NCBI RefSeq assembly: GCF_025399195.1 | Contig: NW_026252130.1 | Span: 151,321 to 215,320, forward strand | Origin: Umbelopsis ramanniana AG | Lineage: Eukaryota > Mucoromycota > Umbelopsidomycetes > Umbelopsidales > Umbelopsidaceae | Reading direction: 5' to 3' | Length of the DNA: 64,000 nt | Shown here: in pieces, positions 34,232-45,630 of the stretch | Layout of the letters: the number at the start of each line of letters is the position of its first letter | Numbering within the stretch: the stretch's first letter is position 1 | Notes under the pieces: generated by a model | Databases searched by the model: none | What the model was told of the DNA's origin: nothing | The model's input: the letters and a program-made list of their open reading frames with translations, nothing else | Translations under genes and position numbers: made by a program

Positions 34232-35672
34232 GCGCAGCTCGGCCTTAACGGTTCAAGTAACGATTGGTAATTGCGTGTTCTTGGAAATGCTGTTGATCCC
34301 GCTAGGAAAGTAAACTAATCCCGGGCTTCTTGTTATCTGACAGAGAAAGAAAAGGTTCGCTCTCGCTTTTATCGAAACGAAGATGACCAAACCTAGCCTA
34401 CGCTATGTCTAAACACGAAAATACCCTCCATGGATCGGCAATATGCGACAAGCTTGCTACCAGAAATTGTGGCAATCCTTACAGCCAGGATGATCAATGT
34501 CACACCATGCAATGCTGTCTACACTCCGCAATTCTGAATCAAAACACGCTACGATGTGTTTGCACAGCTTCTTCAGCATAACATGAACAAGCCTGCGCTT
34601 GAGAGACCCTTGGTTGGTAAGACTAACATCGTTATTTTCTTTTTTGTTTTCCTCGTATAAGGCATGCTGGTCGCCGGTCATATGAGTTGGCTTTGGACTG
34701 ATATGGTCGTCTTTCGCTTTTCTTGATCATAAGCAGTACAGCTGATATTTCACGCTAGAAAACAGAATGCAAGAATAAACGAAAGAAATTTATACGATCA
34801 ACTTAAACCGAATCAATTCTTCTGTTCAGTCGGTACTTGGCTCGCGTTGAGTAGGGATCCCATCGGTGTGACTGAAATATATGCAAGTGCTGTGTCATGC
34901 CCAACGCTGAATCAAGGGGAACCCCCTGATATCTGTTCGATCATTTATTTAAAACAAGTTGTTGTTAGCTTTTTTGGCTTCAAGTTTCATGTATGTATAT
35001 CGAAATCGAGAACCTAGGTAAAGTATTGGCCAACTTTACCTGTTATAAGTATGTCATCGTACACTACTGCCGATGCAAATATGAAGTATCAAACAACACC
35101 AACTTTACAATGATACCTCATGGTTACTTGAAGAGGCGTATTTAAGCAGCAAGATGCAATCATCGGACGACATGATGGGCGGCGTAAAATGAAGGGAGCG
35201 AACTATATCCAACCGAAGGTTGCTTGAGTATGCTATGCCCATCCAAATCTCTACGACCGATGCAAATGGAGTAGTAGCGCACGCATCGATGAATTTTATT
35301 TTGAAACGATTTCTCTGCCAAGTTAGCTCATCTTTCCCAAATTAGATAGGCTCATCCTGTTCAATTTTTGCAAATGATGCACCAGTTGGTGTTGTCAGGC
35401 GATCTCGGTGCTGATGGTCAGAGCAATGGTCAAAGTCTATTCAATTCCAACGAAGCAGAGAAAACTAGCGTCTCTCTCGTAGGTCGGATTACAAGAAGTG
35501 ATCACAGCGGGTATGTTGGACAGAAGCTAGACTCTTCACAGGATTTGCTGTAACAGGGTGGTACGTACCAAAGGAACACAATGTGTGAGATATTTGAATG
35601 ACCATACAGGCATACATATAAAACTCATTTTATCAAGTCAGTGTAGTACTGCATTTGGTTTATCCTTTCTTC
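34232..35672. other. Intergenic
   Basis: Promoters of the SAP-like gene (-) and the GH3 gene (+). Only short unconvincing frames. Confidence 0.45.
35617..35622 (+). promoter_or_regulatory. TATA box of GH3 gene
   Basis: TATAAA, 56 bp before the ATG at 35673. Confidence 0.5.
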
Positions 35673-37889
35673 ATGAAAGTCGCATATATTTGGTTTACAG
35701 TCGCCATTGCCTGCATTTTCACTGAGGCTGCTGACGAAATTTCATGGTCGGAAGCGTATGCGAAGGCGAAGGTTGCGGTCTCGAAATTGGCCGACAAGGA
35801 GAAGGTTACGCTTGGAACAGGAACAGGAAGTGGAATATGCGTAGGAAATACAGCTGCCATAAGCAAGATTGGGTGGCCTGGCTTATGTTTGCAAGATTCA
35901 CCTCTAGCCGTGCGACTGGCTTATAACGTCACTGGTGGAATATCAGGTATCAACACCGCTGCCACTTTTGATCGAGACCTTGTTCGACAGCGTGCAGAGG
36001 ATATGGGGGACGAATTCCGTGGAAAGGGTGTTAATATTCAACTCGGCCCTGATGTCAATATGGCACGAATTCCAGAATCCGGACGAAATTGGGAAGGGTT
36101 TGGCGAAGATCCATATTTGACTGGCATAATGGGTGGAATCACCGTAGCTGGCGTTCAGAGTAAAGGAGTGGTAAGTTCTCTATCTATGGCCGGTGAACAT
36201 ACGAGCTTCTATAAACAATCGTACTGATTACGAAGAACGGAAACCTTTCAGATAGCTACTGCCAAGCACTTTATTATGAATGAACAAGAGACTGATCGAA
36301 CTACTGTAAGTTGGTTTATGATTTGTGCGCGATACAGCAGATTGTACTGATAATGCCAATTTATTCAGAGCTCATCAGAGGCAGATGACCGTACAATCCA
36401 CGAGATATATGCCTGGCCGTTTGCACGAGCTGTAGAAGCTGGAGTTGCTTCCGTAATGTGTTCCTATAACAAGGTCAATGGGACATATGCTTGTGAAAAT
36501 GACGAGACTCTTAATACCATCCTCAAAGGGGAGCTCAACTTTCAAGGCTTTGTGCAAAGCGATTGGGGTGCCACTCATTCAGGTGCAAAAAGTGCTAACG
36601 CCGGATTAGACATGGATATGCCTGGGCCGGACGCCTACTGGGGACCCACGCTCACCTCGCAGGTAGAGGCTGGCAAAGTATCTGAAGATCGATTGAATGA
36701 TATGGCCACCCGGATTCTTGCTGCTTGGTACAAGCTTGGACAAGACAGCGGATATCCCAACATTACTGTCAACGACAACAAAGTCGATGTCCAAGGAAAT
36801 CACAAGCAAACAATACGAGAAATAGGAGCGGCCTCTGCAGTACTTTTGAAGAACATCAATCAAACGCTACCCCTTTCCAACCCTAAAAGTATTGGCATCA
36901 TTGGAAATGATGCTGATTCAGCCAACTATGGTCCACTTGGGTGCACAGAATTACCTTGTCTTAGTGGCACTATTGCAAGTGGGTTTGGATCTGGCGGAAG
37001 TTATTATCCGTATATAATTTCTCCAGCGGCTGGAATTCAGGCTCGTGCGCCAAATTCAACACAAGTGAAAACCTCACTCAGCAACCTCAATATCATTGCA
37101 GCCATACAAATTGCGAAGTCCGTTGACTACCCAATTGTCTTTGTCAACGCTGACGCCGGAGAAGCTTTCGATCGCATAAGTCTTAATGTCGATACTTTTG
37201 GTAATGAGCTGATAGAAGCCATTGCGAAACACAACCCGAACACGATCGTCGTAATACATGCAGCCGGTCCTGTATTGATGCCGTGGGTCAACAATGTGAA
37301 GGCGATAGTTTATGCCGGTCTTCCTGGTCAAGAGAATGGTAATTCAATTGCCGATGTTCTTTTTGGAGATGTAAATCCGTCTGGTCGGCTCCCATACACT
37401 CTTGCTAAACAAAGCTCTGACTATCCGGCACATTCAACCCTAAGCCCAAACGTCAATTACAGTGAAGGACTTTTGATTGGGTACCGATGGTTTGACGCAA
37501 AGAACATCACTCCTCTCTATGAATTTGGATTCGGCTTATCATACACCAACTTTTCTTATCAAAATCTTAAGATCACCACCACTCCTAGCAAGGTGACAGT
37601 GAAAGCTCAGATCAAGAATACTGGACAAGTATATGGTGCTGAAGTTCCACAACTGTATATTGGGTTCCCAAAATCTGCGCAAGAGCCGCCCAAAATTCTA
37701 AGAGGATTTGATAAAATCAAGCTCCAGCCAGGTCACACAAAGACGGTTTCTTTCGTTGTCGATGTAGCAAGGGAGCTAAGCGTGTGGGATACACCATCCA
37801 AAAGCTGGAAAATTGTTAACGGGAAATTCGATGCCTACGTGGGTGCAAGCAGCAGAGATATTCGATTGCACGGATCGTTCAGCATCTAG
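35673..37889 (+). CDS. Secreted GH3 beta-glucosidase
   Basis: Exons 35673-36170, 36252-36305 and 36369-37889 join in phase 0 to 690 residues. Signal peptide about 1-20. It hydrolyses terminal beta-D-glucose (cellobiose, beta-glucan fragments) outside the cell. The (beta/alpha)8 domain has GPDVNMARIPESGRNWEGFG and AKHFIMNEQE, and the nucleophile is Asp248 in FVQSDWGATHSG. The alpha/beta sandwich and the C-terminal fibronectin-III-like domain (SYTNFSY, LRGFDKIKLQPG) follow. Several N-glycosylation sequons (NVT, NQT, NIT, NFS) fit secretion. Activity could also be beta-xylosidase, but the SDWGATH context favours beta-glucosidase. Confidence 0.95.
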
Positions 37890-38217
37890 TTTTGTAAGAC
37901 AATCCGGTCACCTCTAATTTACCTTATCGTTGGTCTTATAATATCATATCCATAATTTTTTTTCCCACCTCTGTGTATCTGTTATGCACTGTGTCTGTGT
38001 GTGATATGGCTCCGTCCAGTTATCTGCGTCTTGATAGTGTATAAAGGTAAGTGTACTTCACTCAATTGTTAGGTGAAGATTACGACGAAGCACTGGTATG
38101 AGCTGCACTTAGGACTCTGTTCATCGAGTAATGGTTGTGTAGATACAAGTTTTCAAGCACAGGTTTACTATATTTTTGCTACGTTATCAGAATCGACATA
38201 TGATTACATCATGAAGT
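37890..38217. other. Convergent intergenic region
   Basis: 3' ends of the GH3 gene and the first DUF427 gene. No gene seen. Confidence 0.5.
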
Positions 38218-39024
38218 TTAAGGACTGGTATGAACAATGTACGGAGCAGGTCTAGGAAGCTTTTCACCATCAACGGTAATATCTAACTTCTCATTCCAGA
38301 AGCTCCAACGACCTTGAATGCGCTCAATTCCAGGCACTGGATCCAAATACGTCCAAGCAATGTTAGGATACTCTTGACCGTTGATGGTGGCTGTAAAATA
38401 AGATGCAACGCCTTTGTAAGGACAAGCGCTCTTGTAATCGCTCGGTGTGAACTGCGGGAGAGCCTTAACATCGACTGCATTGATGTAATAACGAGTAGGG
38501 TGGCCATTCTCATAGACAAATAAGGCACTTGTGGTTTCGGCAACGACAACTCCATCGATTTCCACCTTGACATGCCGAGAACTGAGGCGAACATCAATGC
38601 GACTGTAAGGGCTACGAGGATGTCCGAAGGCGACCTCATCATCTTCTAACCATTTGCTGAGTTTGGTGAAGTCAAATACAACCAGGTCTTCGGCTTCAGG
38701 GACAAACCCAGGGGTTTCTTTCTTGAATCTCCAGGCAGCATTGTTGAGGGTCTCGGCTTCGGTCTTTACATGGAACCATTGACCACGGTCTCCATCTCTC
38801 CCTCCATTTACGGTATCACTCTCAACTAGCCCAATTACATCGGAAGTTGGGAAAGCCCAAAACGGAATAAGGCTGGTGCCTTCCCAAACGAGATATGCTC
38901 TCTTGGAATCAACAATCTTGGTTTCCTTATGAAATCCCCTTATCCAACGTGGACTTTGCTCGTAAACCACCGCGTTTGATTTGGAAGTAATTCGGCTTCT
39001 GGGAGATCGGTAGTGCGAAGTCAT
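38218..39024 (-). CDS. DUF427 two-domain protein, copy 1
   Basis: Single exon, 268 residues. Two DUF427 repeats: an N-terminal one (SPRWIRGFHKETKIVDSKRA, TSLIPFWAFPTSDV) and a canonical C-terminal one (VEIDGVVVAETTSALFVYE, TRYYINAVDV, CPYKGVASYF, WTYLDPVPGI). The DUF427 fold is a small beta-barrel of unknown chemistry; no signal peptide or membrane helix. It starts back to back with an MFS gene at 39492. The pair is repeated at 41.4-44.2 kb, so the two products probably serve one function, for example transport and intracellular handling of one compound. Confidence 0.88.
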   Translation of the reverse strand: MTSHYRSPRSRITSKSNAVVYEQSPRWIRGFHKETKIVDSKRAYLVWEGTSLIPFWAFPTSDVIGLVESDTVNGGRDGDRGQWFHVKTEAETLNNAAWRFKKETPGFVPEAEDLVVFDFTKLSKWLEDDEVAFGHPRSPYSRIDVRLSSRHVKVEIDGVVVAETTSALFVYENGHPTRYYINAVDVKALPQFTPSDYKSACPYKGVASYFTATINGQEYPNIAWTYLDPVPGIERIQGRWSFWNEKLDITVDGEKLPRPAPYIVHTSP

Positions 39025-39491
39025 TGCTCTAGGTCAATATTTTTGTGAAGTGGAGATATGGTAGGTTGTGGGCGGGCGGTTTTGAAAAAAGAGGACAAGC
39101 TCACTTTTTAAGTTGAGATATGACCGCCAAAACAAAACGATGTAAGATTTGCAATATTGCAACTTATCACTGTTAAATGATCTCATTTAGGAATGTACAA
39201 CAACGGGTCCCATTAAAGGCATGTAAAAAAAGTTGCAGGGTGTTTGCTCCAAGGCATAGTCATCAGATAGAGTGCTTTTTTCCACAAATGACATATTTTT
39301 ACGCACCCGCTACCTCTTCCACATGCTGCGGTAAAAAAAAAAAAAAAAAAAAGGGTACAGTTCAGCCATAGCTATAAATTATGCTGCATTCTTGACATGT
39401 TTACCATATCATCGATACTAGGATCAGTCTCGTGTTATCAACGCAAGTTATTTAACCAATTACTACTGCATTGAACCTCGCCGGTGAAATA
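39025..39491. promoter_or_regulatory. Divergent promoter of DUF427/MFS pair 1
   Basis: 467 bp between opposite starts. Contains an A-run of about 18 nt near 39333 and TATAAAT at 39373-39379 for the MFS gene. Confidence 0.6.
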
Positions 39492-41087
39492 ATGTCAGAC
39501 AAGGAAGCAAGACCGGAAAACGACTTGCCACTAGACGAAAAGGTTGTCGAGAGAGAGGTTGAGGTTCAGTCCACTACTACATCCCAGGACAACGCTATTC
39601 TCGAAGGAGCGGTTACCAAGACATATGCTCGCAAGGTCAAGATCCTGAATGATGAGCTTGGACGCATTGGTATGGGATGGTACCAGTGGAGACTCTTTAT
39701 TCTTGCTGGTATAGGATGGACTGCTGATAACTTTTGGGCCACTCTCAACAGTCAAGCTGTTTACCAGGTTGGACTTGAATACAATGTTCCAACCACTCAA
39801 TTGCCATGGGGATCTATGGGCCTGGCTATTGGACTGTGTCTGGGTGCCATTTTCTGGAGTGCTCTCAGTGACTTGATTGGGCGTCGTTATTCATTCAACA
39901 TCACTTTGCTTATCGGTGGTATCGTTGCCTTGATAGCCGCCGGATCACCCACTTTCCCAGCATACTGCGTTTTTGTCACCTTCATTGGATTTGGCATGGG
40001 AGGTAACTTACCAATCGACGGTGCTTTGTTCCTGGAATTCCTTCCCGGTGATTGGCAATGGCTTCTTACTTTCTTATCTGTGTGGTGGGCACTCGGTCAG
40101 CTTTTGGTCGTTTTACTCGCTTGGGCGTTTATCAACAACTATAGCTGCTTGAGCGCTGATAATTGTCCAACAGCAAGTAATCTCGGATGGAGATACCTTT
40201 ACTACATAGTTGGTGGTATTGCATTGCTGATGGCAGCCGCCCGGGTGGCCTTTATGAAACTTAACGAAAGTCCAAAATTCCTACTAGCTCAAGGCAAGGA
40301 TGAAGATGTCGTAAAACTAGTACATATCATTGCAATTACCAACGGCAAGGAGTCTACTTTGACAGTGGAGGACTTTAACAAGAATGGAGAAGTTGACAGC
40401 TCTGGTGGCGAAGAACTTGGTAACACCGTTACTAAGTCGGAGAAGGGAGGCAATTTTCTCAAACGCTACTCATTACAACATATCACGCCTTTATTCGCAA
40501 CTCGTAAGCTGGCCATTAACAGTTCCTTAATCATCTTCATTTGGTTTCTCATTGGTCTCAGTTATCCTCTATTTGGCGCCTCACTTCCTCTCTGGCTTCG
40601 TCTACACAATATTGATTCAACCGAGAGCATTGAGCAAACCTTCCGAGAATATGTTGGCTATGCTGTCCTGGGCATACCTGGATCTGCTATCGGTGCATAT
40701 TTGACTACTCTCAGGATTGGCCGTAAAGGTGCCTTGGGTCTAACGACTATTCTTACCGGTGTCTTTATCTTTCTGTTTGCAACAGCAACAAACAATTCTC
40801 AAATTGTGGCGTTCAACGCCGTAACCAGTGTCACAAGTGGTGCAATGTATGGGATTCTTTACGCTTACACTCCGGAAGTGTTTCCTGCTCCCCATCGTGG
40901 TACTGGAAATGGTTTGGCAGCAGCAGCTAACCGAATTGGTGGTATCATTGCGTCTATTATTCCCATGTCGTCGGCTGCTTCCTTTAACACAACTGTCCCA
41001 TTTTGGGTCTCAGCCTCCCTCTTCACGTTATCTGGCATTCTCGCCTTCTTCTTGCCAGTGGAGAGCAGAGGACGAACATCTCTGTAG
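39492..41087 (+). CDS. MFS transporter (SV2/sugar-porter-like), copy 1
   Basis: Single exon, 531 residues from the ATG at 39492; the frame opens upstream with a non-ATG codon. 12 helices with a charged central loop. Motifs: GWTADNFWATLNSQAVYQVG in TM1, DLIGRRYSFN after TM2, FIGFGMGGNLPIDGALFLEF in TM4, a RIGRKGAL motif after TM8, and TPEVFPAPHRGTGNG near TM10. This pattern fits the SV2-related fungal acid/niacin-type transporters. Substrate unknown. About four-fifths of residues look shared with copy 2 at 42569, including whole helices without change. Confidence 0.9.
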   Translation: MSDKEARPENDLPLDEKVVEREVEVQSTTTSQDNAILEGAVTKTYARKVKILNDELGRIGMGWYQWRLFILAGIGWTADNFWATLNSQAVYQVGLEYNVPTTQLPWGSMGLAIGLCLGAIFWSALSDLIGRRYSFNITLLIGGIVALIAAGSPTFPAYCVFVTFIGFGMGGNLPIDGALFLEFLPGDWQWLLTFLSVWWALGQLLVVLLAWAFINNYSCLSADNCPTASNLGWRYLYYIVGGIALLMAAARVAFMKLNESPKFLLAQGKDEDVVKLVHIIAITNGKESTLTVEDFNKNGEVDSSGGEELGNTVTKSEKGGNFLKRYSLQHITPLFATRKLAINSSLIIFIWFLIGLSYPLFGASLPLWLRLHNIDSTESIEQTFREYVGYAVLGIPGSAIGAYLTTLRIGRKGALGLTTILTGVFIFLFATATNNSQIVAFNAVTSVTSGAMYGILYAYTPEVFPAPHRGTGNGLAAAANRIGGIIASIIPMSSAASFNTTVPFWVSASLFTLSGILAFFLPVESRGRTSL

Positions 41088-41428
41088 CTTAATTATCATG
41101 TGTTAGTAGTCATATTTAATTCATTCGGTGTCGCAAGAATAAAAAAAAGAAATTTAAGAAACGATATTGCGCTATGTTGAAAGCTATGGCGAAAGGTTGG
41201 TGTCTGAATCGGAAACCTGCTTCGGATCGTGAATATGTTTGCATGCTCCTCTCTATCAATGTAGCTTATGATGCAAAAGGTTCCCAAATATGGCAACGTA
41301 AAAACGTTGCCCTAGACTGACAGTCAGACAATAGCTGCGAAGTTCGAGGTATGCTTTATTTTTCAATTGGAATTGGCAGTGGTAAGCAATGATACATGAT
41401 GATTTTCCAATTCAATTGATGCAGGCAG
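41088..41428. other. Convergent intergenic region
   Basis: 3' flanks of MFS copy 1 and DUF427 copy 2; would contain the duplication joint. No gene seen. Confidence 0.5.
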
Positions 41429-42208
41429 CTATTCATATGTAAGCTTTTCACCATCCACATAAATATCTAGCTTTTCGTTGTAAAAACCCCAACGCCCTCT
41501 GAGTTTTTGAAGACCGTCCACAGGGTCCAAGTAGGTCCATACAATGTTAGGATATTCTTTACCATTCACGGTAGCTGAGAAATAAGACGCAACGCCTTTG
41601 TATGGACATACAGTGTTGAGTGTTGATGGGCGGAATAGATCAATTCGTTGGACATCAATGGCATCAATGTAATACCGAGTAATGAATCCGGTTTCATACA
41701 GGAAGGCTGCAGTCTGAGTTTCAGCAATGGTTACCCCGTCAATGACTACCTTTACGTGGCGGGAGCTTAAGCGTGCATCCACACGGTGGTAAGGGTCCAT
41801 GGGATGACCTATGGCTTCTTCATCGTCCTCCAACCATTTTTCGACCTTGGGAGTATCGATCACCACCAAGTTGTTGGCTTCTTCAATAAATCCAGGCGTG
41901 TCGCTCTTGATAGTATAGCCGATATTTTCAATTTTCTTGTCCTTGAGTTGAACATCGAACCACTGTCCTCGAAGACCTTCCTTACCACCGTCGACATGAT
42001 CATTCTTGACAAGACCAGCTATATCTTGAGTTGGGAAAGCCCAAATGGGATAGCCTGCAGCGCCTTCCCAAATTAAATATGCTTGTTTTGAATCCACGAT
42101 CTTCTCATCACCCGAGTAACCTCTTGTCCATCGAGGAGACTTTTCATATTTGACAGAACCTCGAGAAGAAGGTTTTATTTCTTTGGGGGTCTTGTTATGC
42201 AGCGACAT
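41429..42208 (-). CDS. DUF427 two-domain protein, copy 2
   Basis: Single exon, 259 residues from the ATG at 42208; an in-frame ATG at 42346 would add 46 residues that copy 1 lacks. Same two-repeat layout as copy 1: SPRWTRGYSGDEKIVDSKQA, YLIWEGAAGYPIWAFPTQDI, then RYYIDAIDV, CPYKGVASYFSATVNG, WTYLDPVDGL. Clear paralogue of the gene at 38218 but diverged throughout. It is transcribed away from the MFS copy 2. Confidence 0.88.
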   Translation of the reverse strand: MSLHNKTPKEIKPSSRGSVKYEKSPRWTRGYSGDEKIVDSKQAYLIWEGAAGYPIWAFPTQDIAGLVKNDHVDGGKEGLRGQWFDVQLKDKKIENIGYTIKSDTPGFIEEANNLVVIDTPKVEKWLEDDEEAIGHPMDPYHRVDARLSSRHVKVVIDGVTIAETQTAAFLYETGFITRYYIDAIDVQRIDLFRPSTLNTVCPYKGVASYFSATVNGKEYPNIVWTYLDPVDGLQKLRGRWGFYNEKLDIYVDGEKLTYE

Positions 42209-42568
42209 TGATATTTTCAAATGATTAAACGGCGGTGGTTTTATAGCTTGTTGAAATTTTTGGGTCATGACTTGGGCGCCAGCGTAGTCCGAGCTGGATT
42301 TGTCAGGGAAATGTTGCACAGCACAACAGTTACTGGATTTGGACAATCAACGGTTCATCACCAAGATCTGTATTTTTCATCATTCAGCACTGCTTTGCAC
42401 CGCGCATTCTGGTCTTAAAAGCCTTTGCAGACACGATTGGAATTCAGACTAACCGAACTTTTTACATCGATAAATTTGGTTGCTGCACGAGCATTTCTCA
42501 CTTGAAACCAAACCGTTTTACTTCCCTACCCTTTCTCCTTTTTACCTTTCCATTACAAATTAATCAGC
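42209..42568. promoter_or_regulatory. Divergent promoter of DUF427/MFS pair 2
   Basis: 360 bp between opposite starts. Pyrimidine-rich just before the MFS ATG at 42569. No operator recognised. Confidence 0.6.
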
Positions 42569-44176
42569 ATGGAGGACGATAGGAAATCAGAAGTCACCCA
42601 CACAAAAGAAACGCAGCCTGTTGCCGAAGAAACCGACATCCACTCTTCGGCGGACTCTGATGATAATACTATATTGGGTGCTGCTGTTACCAAGTTGTAC
42701 GCACGCAAAGTCTCCTTGTTGAATAATGAGCTCTCAAGAATCGGAATGGGCTGGTACCAATGGAGGCTGTTTATTCTGGCTGGTATTGGATGGACGGCAG
42801 ATAACTTTTGGGCAACTTTGAATAGTCAAGCTGTCTATCAAGTGGGATTAGAGTACAACGTATCCACAACGCAGTTACCATGGGGCTCTATGAGTCTAGC
42901 CATCGGTCTATGTTTTGGCGCCATCTTCTGGAGTGCACTGAGCGACCATATCGGCCGTCGATTCTCTTTCAACATCACTCTCTTAATTGGTGGCGTGGTG
43001 GCTTTAATGGCTGCTGGTGCGCCTACCTTTGCAGGATACTGCGTTTTTGTCGCCTTTATCGGTTTCGGTATGGGAGGAAATCTTCCAATTGATGGAGCCT
43101 TATTTCTAGAGTTTCTTCCAGGTCAATGGCAGTGGCTGCTGGCCTTCTTGTCAATATGGTGGGCACTTGGGCAACTCATCGTTACACTGTTGGCCTGGGC
43201 TTTCATCACCGGTTTCAGCTGTTCGTCCGCAGACAACTGTCCAACGTCCAGTAACCTCGGATGGAGATATCTGTATTACGTCACTGGCGGTATTGCCTTA
43301 CTGATGGCAGCTGCTCGCTTTATCACCATGCAACTTGACGAGAGTCCAAAGTATCTACTGGCACAAGGCGAGGATGCCGGCGTTGTTAAGATGGTTCATA
43401 TCATTGCCAAGACAAACGGAACAGAATCAAGCCTAGCCGAAGAAGATTTTAAAGCAATTGACAGTGAATTTGACGAGAAAGTAACGGCACCACTAGAGAG
43501 ACCAGCGAATGATTCACTGTCCGTTCCAGTGGTCAAAGAGAGCTTGTTGCGAAAGTATTCTATCGATCACGTAGCACCTTTATTTGCAACTCCAAAACTT
43601 GCCCTCAATACCTCTCTTATCATCATCATCTGGTTTCTCATTGGTTTGAGTTATCCACTCTTTAATGCTTCCCTTCCTGTGTGGTTACGTTTACACAACA
43701 TCAGCACTGCAACTGGAATTGATCAATCCTTCCGTGAATACATTGGATACGCAGTACTGGGCATCCCTGGTTCCGCAATAGGTGCTTATCTAACGACTTT
43801 GAGATTCGGCCGCAAAGGTGCTTTGGCATCCTCTACTATCCTCTCTGGCGTTTTCATCTTCCTCTTTGCTGCAGCGAAGAGCAATGCTGAAGTGGTGGCA
43901 TTCAACTGCGTAACAAGTGTGACCACTGGTGCTATGTATGGTGTTCTATATGCTTATACTCCAGAGGTGTTTCCCTCACCACACCGGGGTACTGGCAGTG
44001 GATTAGCCTCAGCTGCAAACCGTTTGGGAGGTATCATCGCTTCCATTATCCCAATGTCTTCCGCTGCAGGCCTTGATACAACTGTACCTTTCTGGGTCTC
44101 GGCGGCTCTGTTCACTTCAGCAGGTGTCCTTGTTTTGTTTTTACCTGTTGAGAGTAGAGGCCGTATGGCCATTTAA
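42569..44176 (+). CDS. MFS transporter (SV2/sugar-porter-like), copy 2
   Basis: Single exon, 535 residues. Nearly the same helices as copy 1 (GWTADNFWATLNSQAVYQVG is identical; FIGFGMGGNLPIDGALFLEF is kept). Differences cluster in the acidic N-terminal tail and in the central cytosolic loop, which carries a few extra residues. An internal hydrophobic FLIGLSYPLF helix and the TPEVFPSPHRGTGSG motif are retained, so it looks functional. Substrate unknown; may differ from copy 1 in regulation or specificity. Confidence 0.9.
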   Translation: MEDDRKSEVTHTKETQPVAEETDIHSSADSDDNTILGAAVTKLYARKVSLLNNELSRIGMGWYQWRLFILAGIGWTADNFWATLNSQAVYQVGLEYNVSTTQLPWGSMSLAIGLCFGAIFWSALSDHIGRRFSFNITLLIGGVVALMAAGAPTFAGYCVFVAFIGFGMGGNLPIDGALFLEFLPGQWQWLLAFLSIWWALGQLIVTLLAWAFITGFSCSSADNCPTSSNLGWRYLYYVTGGIALLMAAARFITMQLDESPKYLLAQGEDAGVVKMVHIIAKTNGTESSLAEEDFKAIDSEFDEKVTAPLERPANDSLSVPVVKESLLRKYSIDHVAPLFATPKLALNTSLIIIIWFLIGLSYPLFNASLPVWLRLHNISTATGIDQSFREYIGYAVLGIPGSAIGAYLTTLRFGRKGALASSTILSGVFIFLFAAAKSNAEVVAFNCVTSVTTGAMYGVLYAYTPEVFPSPHRGTGSGLASAANRLGGIIASIIPMSSAAGLDTTVPFWVSAALFTSAGVLVLFLPVESRGRMAI

Positions 44177-44712
44177 AGTGCGTTTACTATACAATAGATT
44201 GCTATCCTCATGCATATCATGTGAAACTAAAACGTTAGCATGTACATTTCTTTTTCCAATTGTATTCAATTTTTCTCTTTGCTATATCCTTAACATTAAA
44301 GTTAACAGGGACTACTTATTCAACGCATTGGATTCCATTAATGTCCTAACTACCTGAACCACTTATATTACTTCCTTCTTAAGACAAGACCTATGCAGGT
44401 GAATGCTTCCTGTCATTATGAAAGTTCTAATACCCGCACTTGGTGTCAACGTAAAATAATGACCCAGTCTATGGTCGGTTTATTCAGCCGCATTCTAATG
44501 CGATAAGATGGCATTAAAATAAATGGCAATACTTGGGTAGCTAACTATTGGTGCCCAATACAGGTTACAAAAGCGTAACACGTTTAGCCTAGTACCAACG
44601 TGTCGCTCTTACCAGGGTATCCTTTTATGCTAAATTTGGCGGTAATCAGTGGATGAAGGATTTGTTGTAGGTAAAGTCAGGTAATGCTCCGCGAGGTATT
44701 ATGTCGATGGCT
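44177..44712. other. Convergent intergenic region
   Basis: No supported gene between MFS copy 2 and the Frag1/DRAM/Sfk1 gene. Confidence 0.5.
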
Positions 44713-45630
44713 TTAAGCGTTTTGCGTGATTTGTGACATTGTCGTGCTGAGCTCATTAGCAATGATGTTCGCACCTCGATATGGCCACAAGTCGAGTGTA
44801 TTTGTTGCGAGATAGAAAGAAAACAGAAATGCAATGCACCACTCGAATACAGCAGAGGCGCTATCTTCTTTGTTGCACGACGTTGACAAATTGCCTTGAG
44901 CGTCATATTTGTTGGATGATTTTGAGCATACCTACATAACAGAAATCATTATAAGTCCCCCAAGAAAAGTGCAAATTATGATAAATAAAATCGCAACTTA
45001 CGCTCATCAAGACTATCATACAAATTAGGCAAATGACTGCAAGGACAATGATACAGATTTTGATACGATAGCTCCACTTTAGTAGTCGACTTTTAGGATG
45101 ATCCTTGTGAAGCAAAGCAATCATTGCTACATTGAAGCCCCCGCTGATAGCTAGACCGACGAAGAAAATGAGGGCAAAGGTCCAGTGCAGTGTGCTATGG
45201 TTGAATGCGTCAAAGATGGTGAGAAGAATGAGTCCTAGGCAGGCAATAAATCCAAAAAAGATCGCTGCAATTGCTAATGGTTTTTCTGACTTTCGGCGTT
45301 CCATTGGACGTAGCAGCTTTCTCCGCCGCAGAACGTAATCCAGCACGAGTGTTACCACATACAGCACTCCAATAACAGTACCAATTACGATGAACAGCGT
45401 CTTATGGACAGCCCCTAATTCATTCCTCAGAGAATTAGTACAAGCTGTAACAATAATAATAACTATATGTACTTACCAACGTCACTAATATAAACGATGT
45501 TACTCTCATTGGCTTTATATTTGGGTTCGCCTGCGGTGACCCATAGTAGCAGTAACGCCAAAAAGAGTGCCAAAGCACAACAGAAGTTGAATATGGGTAG
45601 AAAAATTAACCACTTTAAGCTTTTGATCAT
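44713..45630 (-). CDS. Frag1/DRAM/Sfk1-family membrane protein
   Basis: Exons 45630-45477, 45414-45002 and 44931-44713 join in frame to 261 residues. Six hydrophobic helices. Family signals: a short N-terminus leading into helix 1, NESNIVYISDVGAVHKTLF after it, ERRKSEKPLAIAA before helix 3 and the final helix FEWCIAFLFSFYLATNTLDL followed by WPYR. Yeast Sfk1 helps Stt4 PI4-kinase at the plasma membrane; animal DRAM acts in lysosomes and autophagy. Which role applies here is unknown. The last exon is only visible after splicing; without it the protein would look truncated. Confidence 0.88.

Noticed and set aside
34068-34313. Plus-strand frame with a hydrophobic start that looked like a membrane protein
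   Set aside because: It is the complement of the first exon and first intron of the minus-strand SAP-like gene, whose four exons join in frame.
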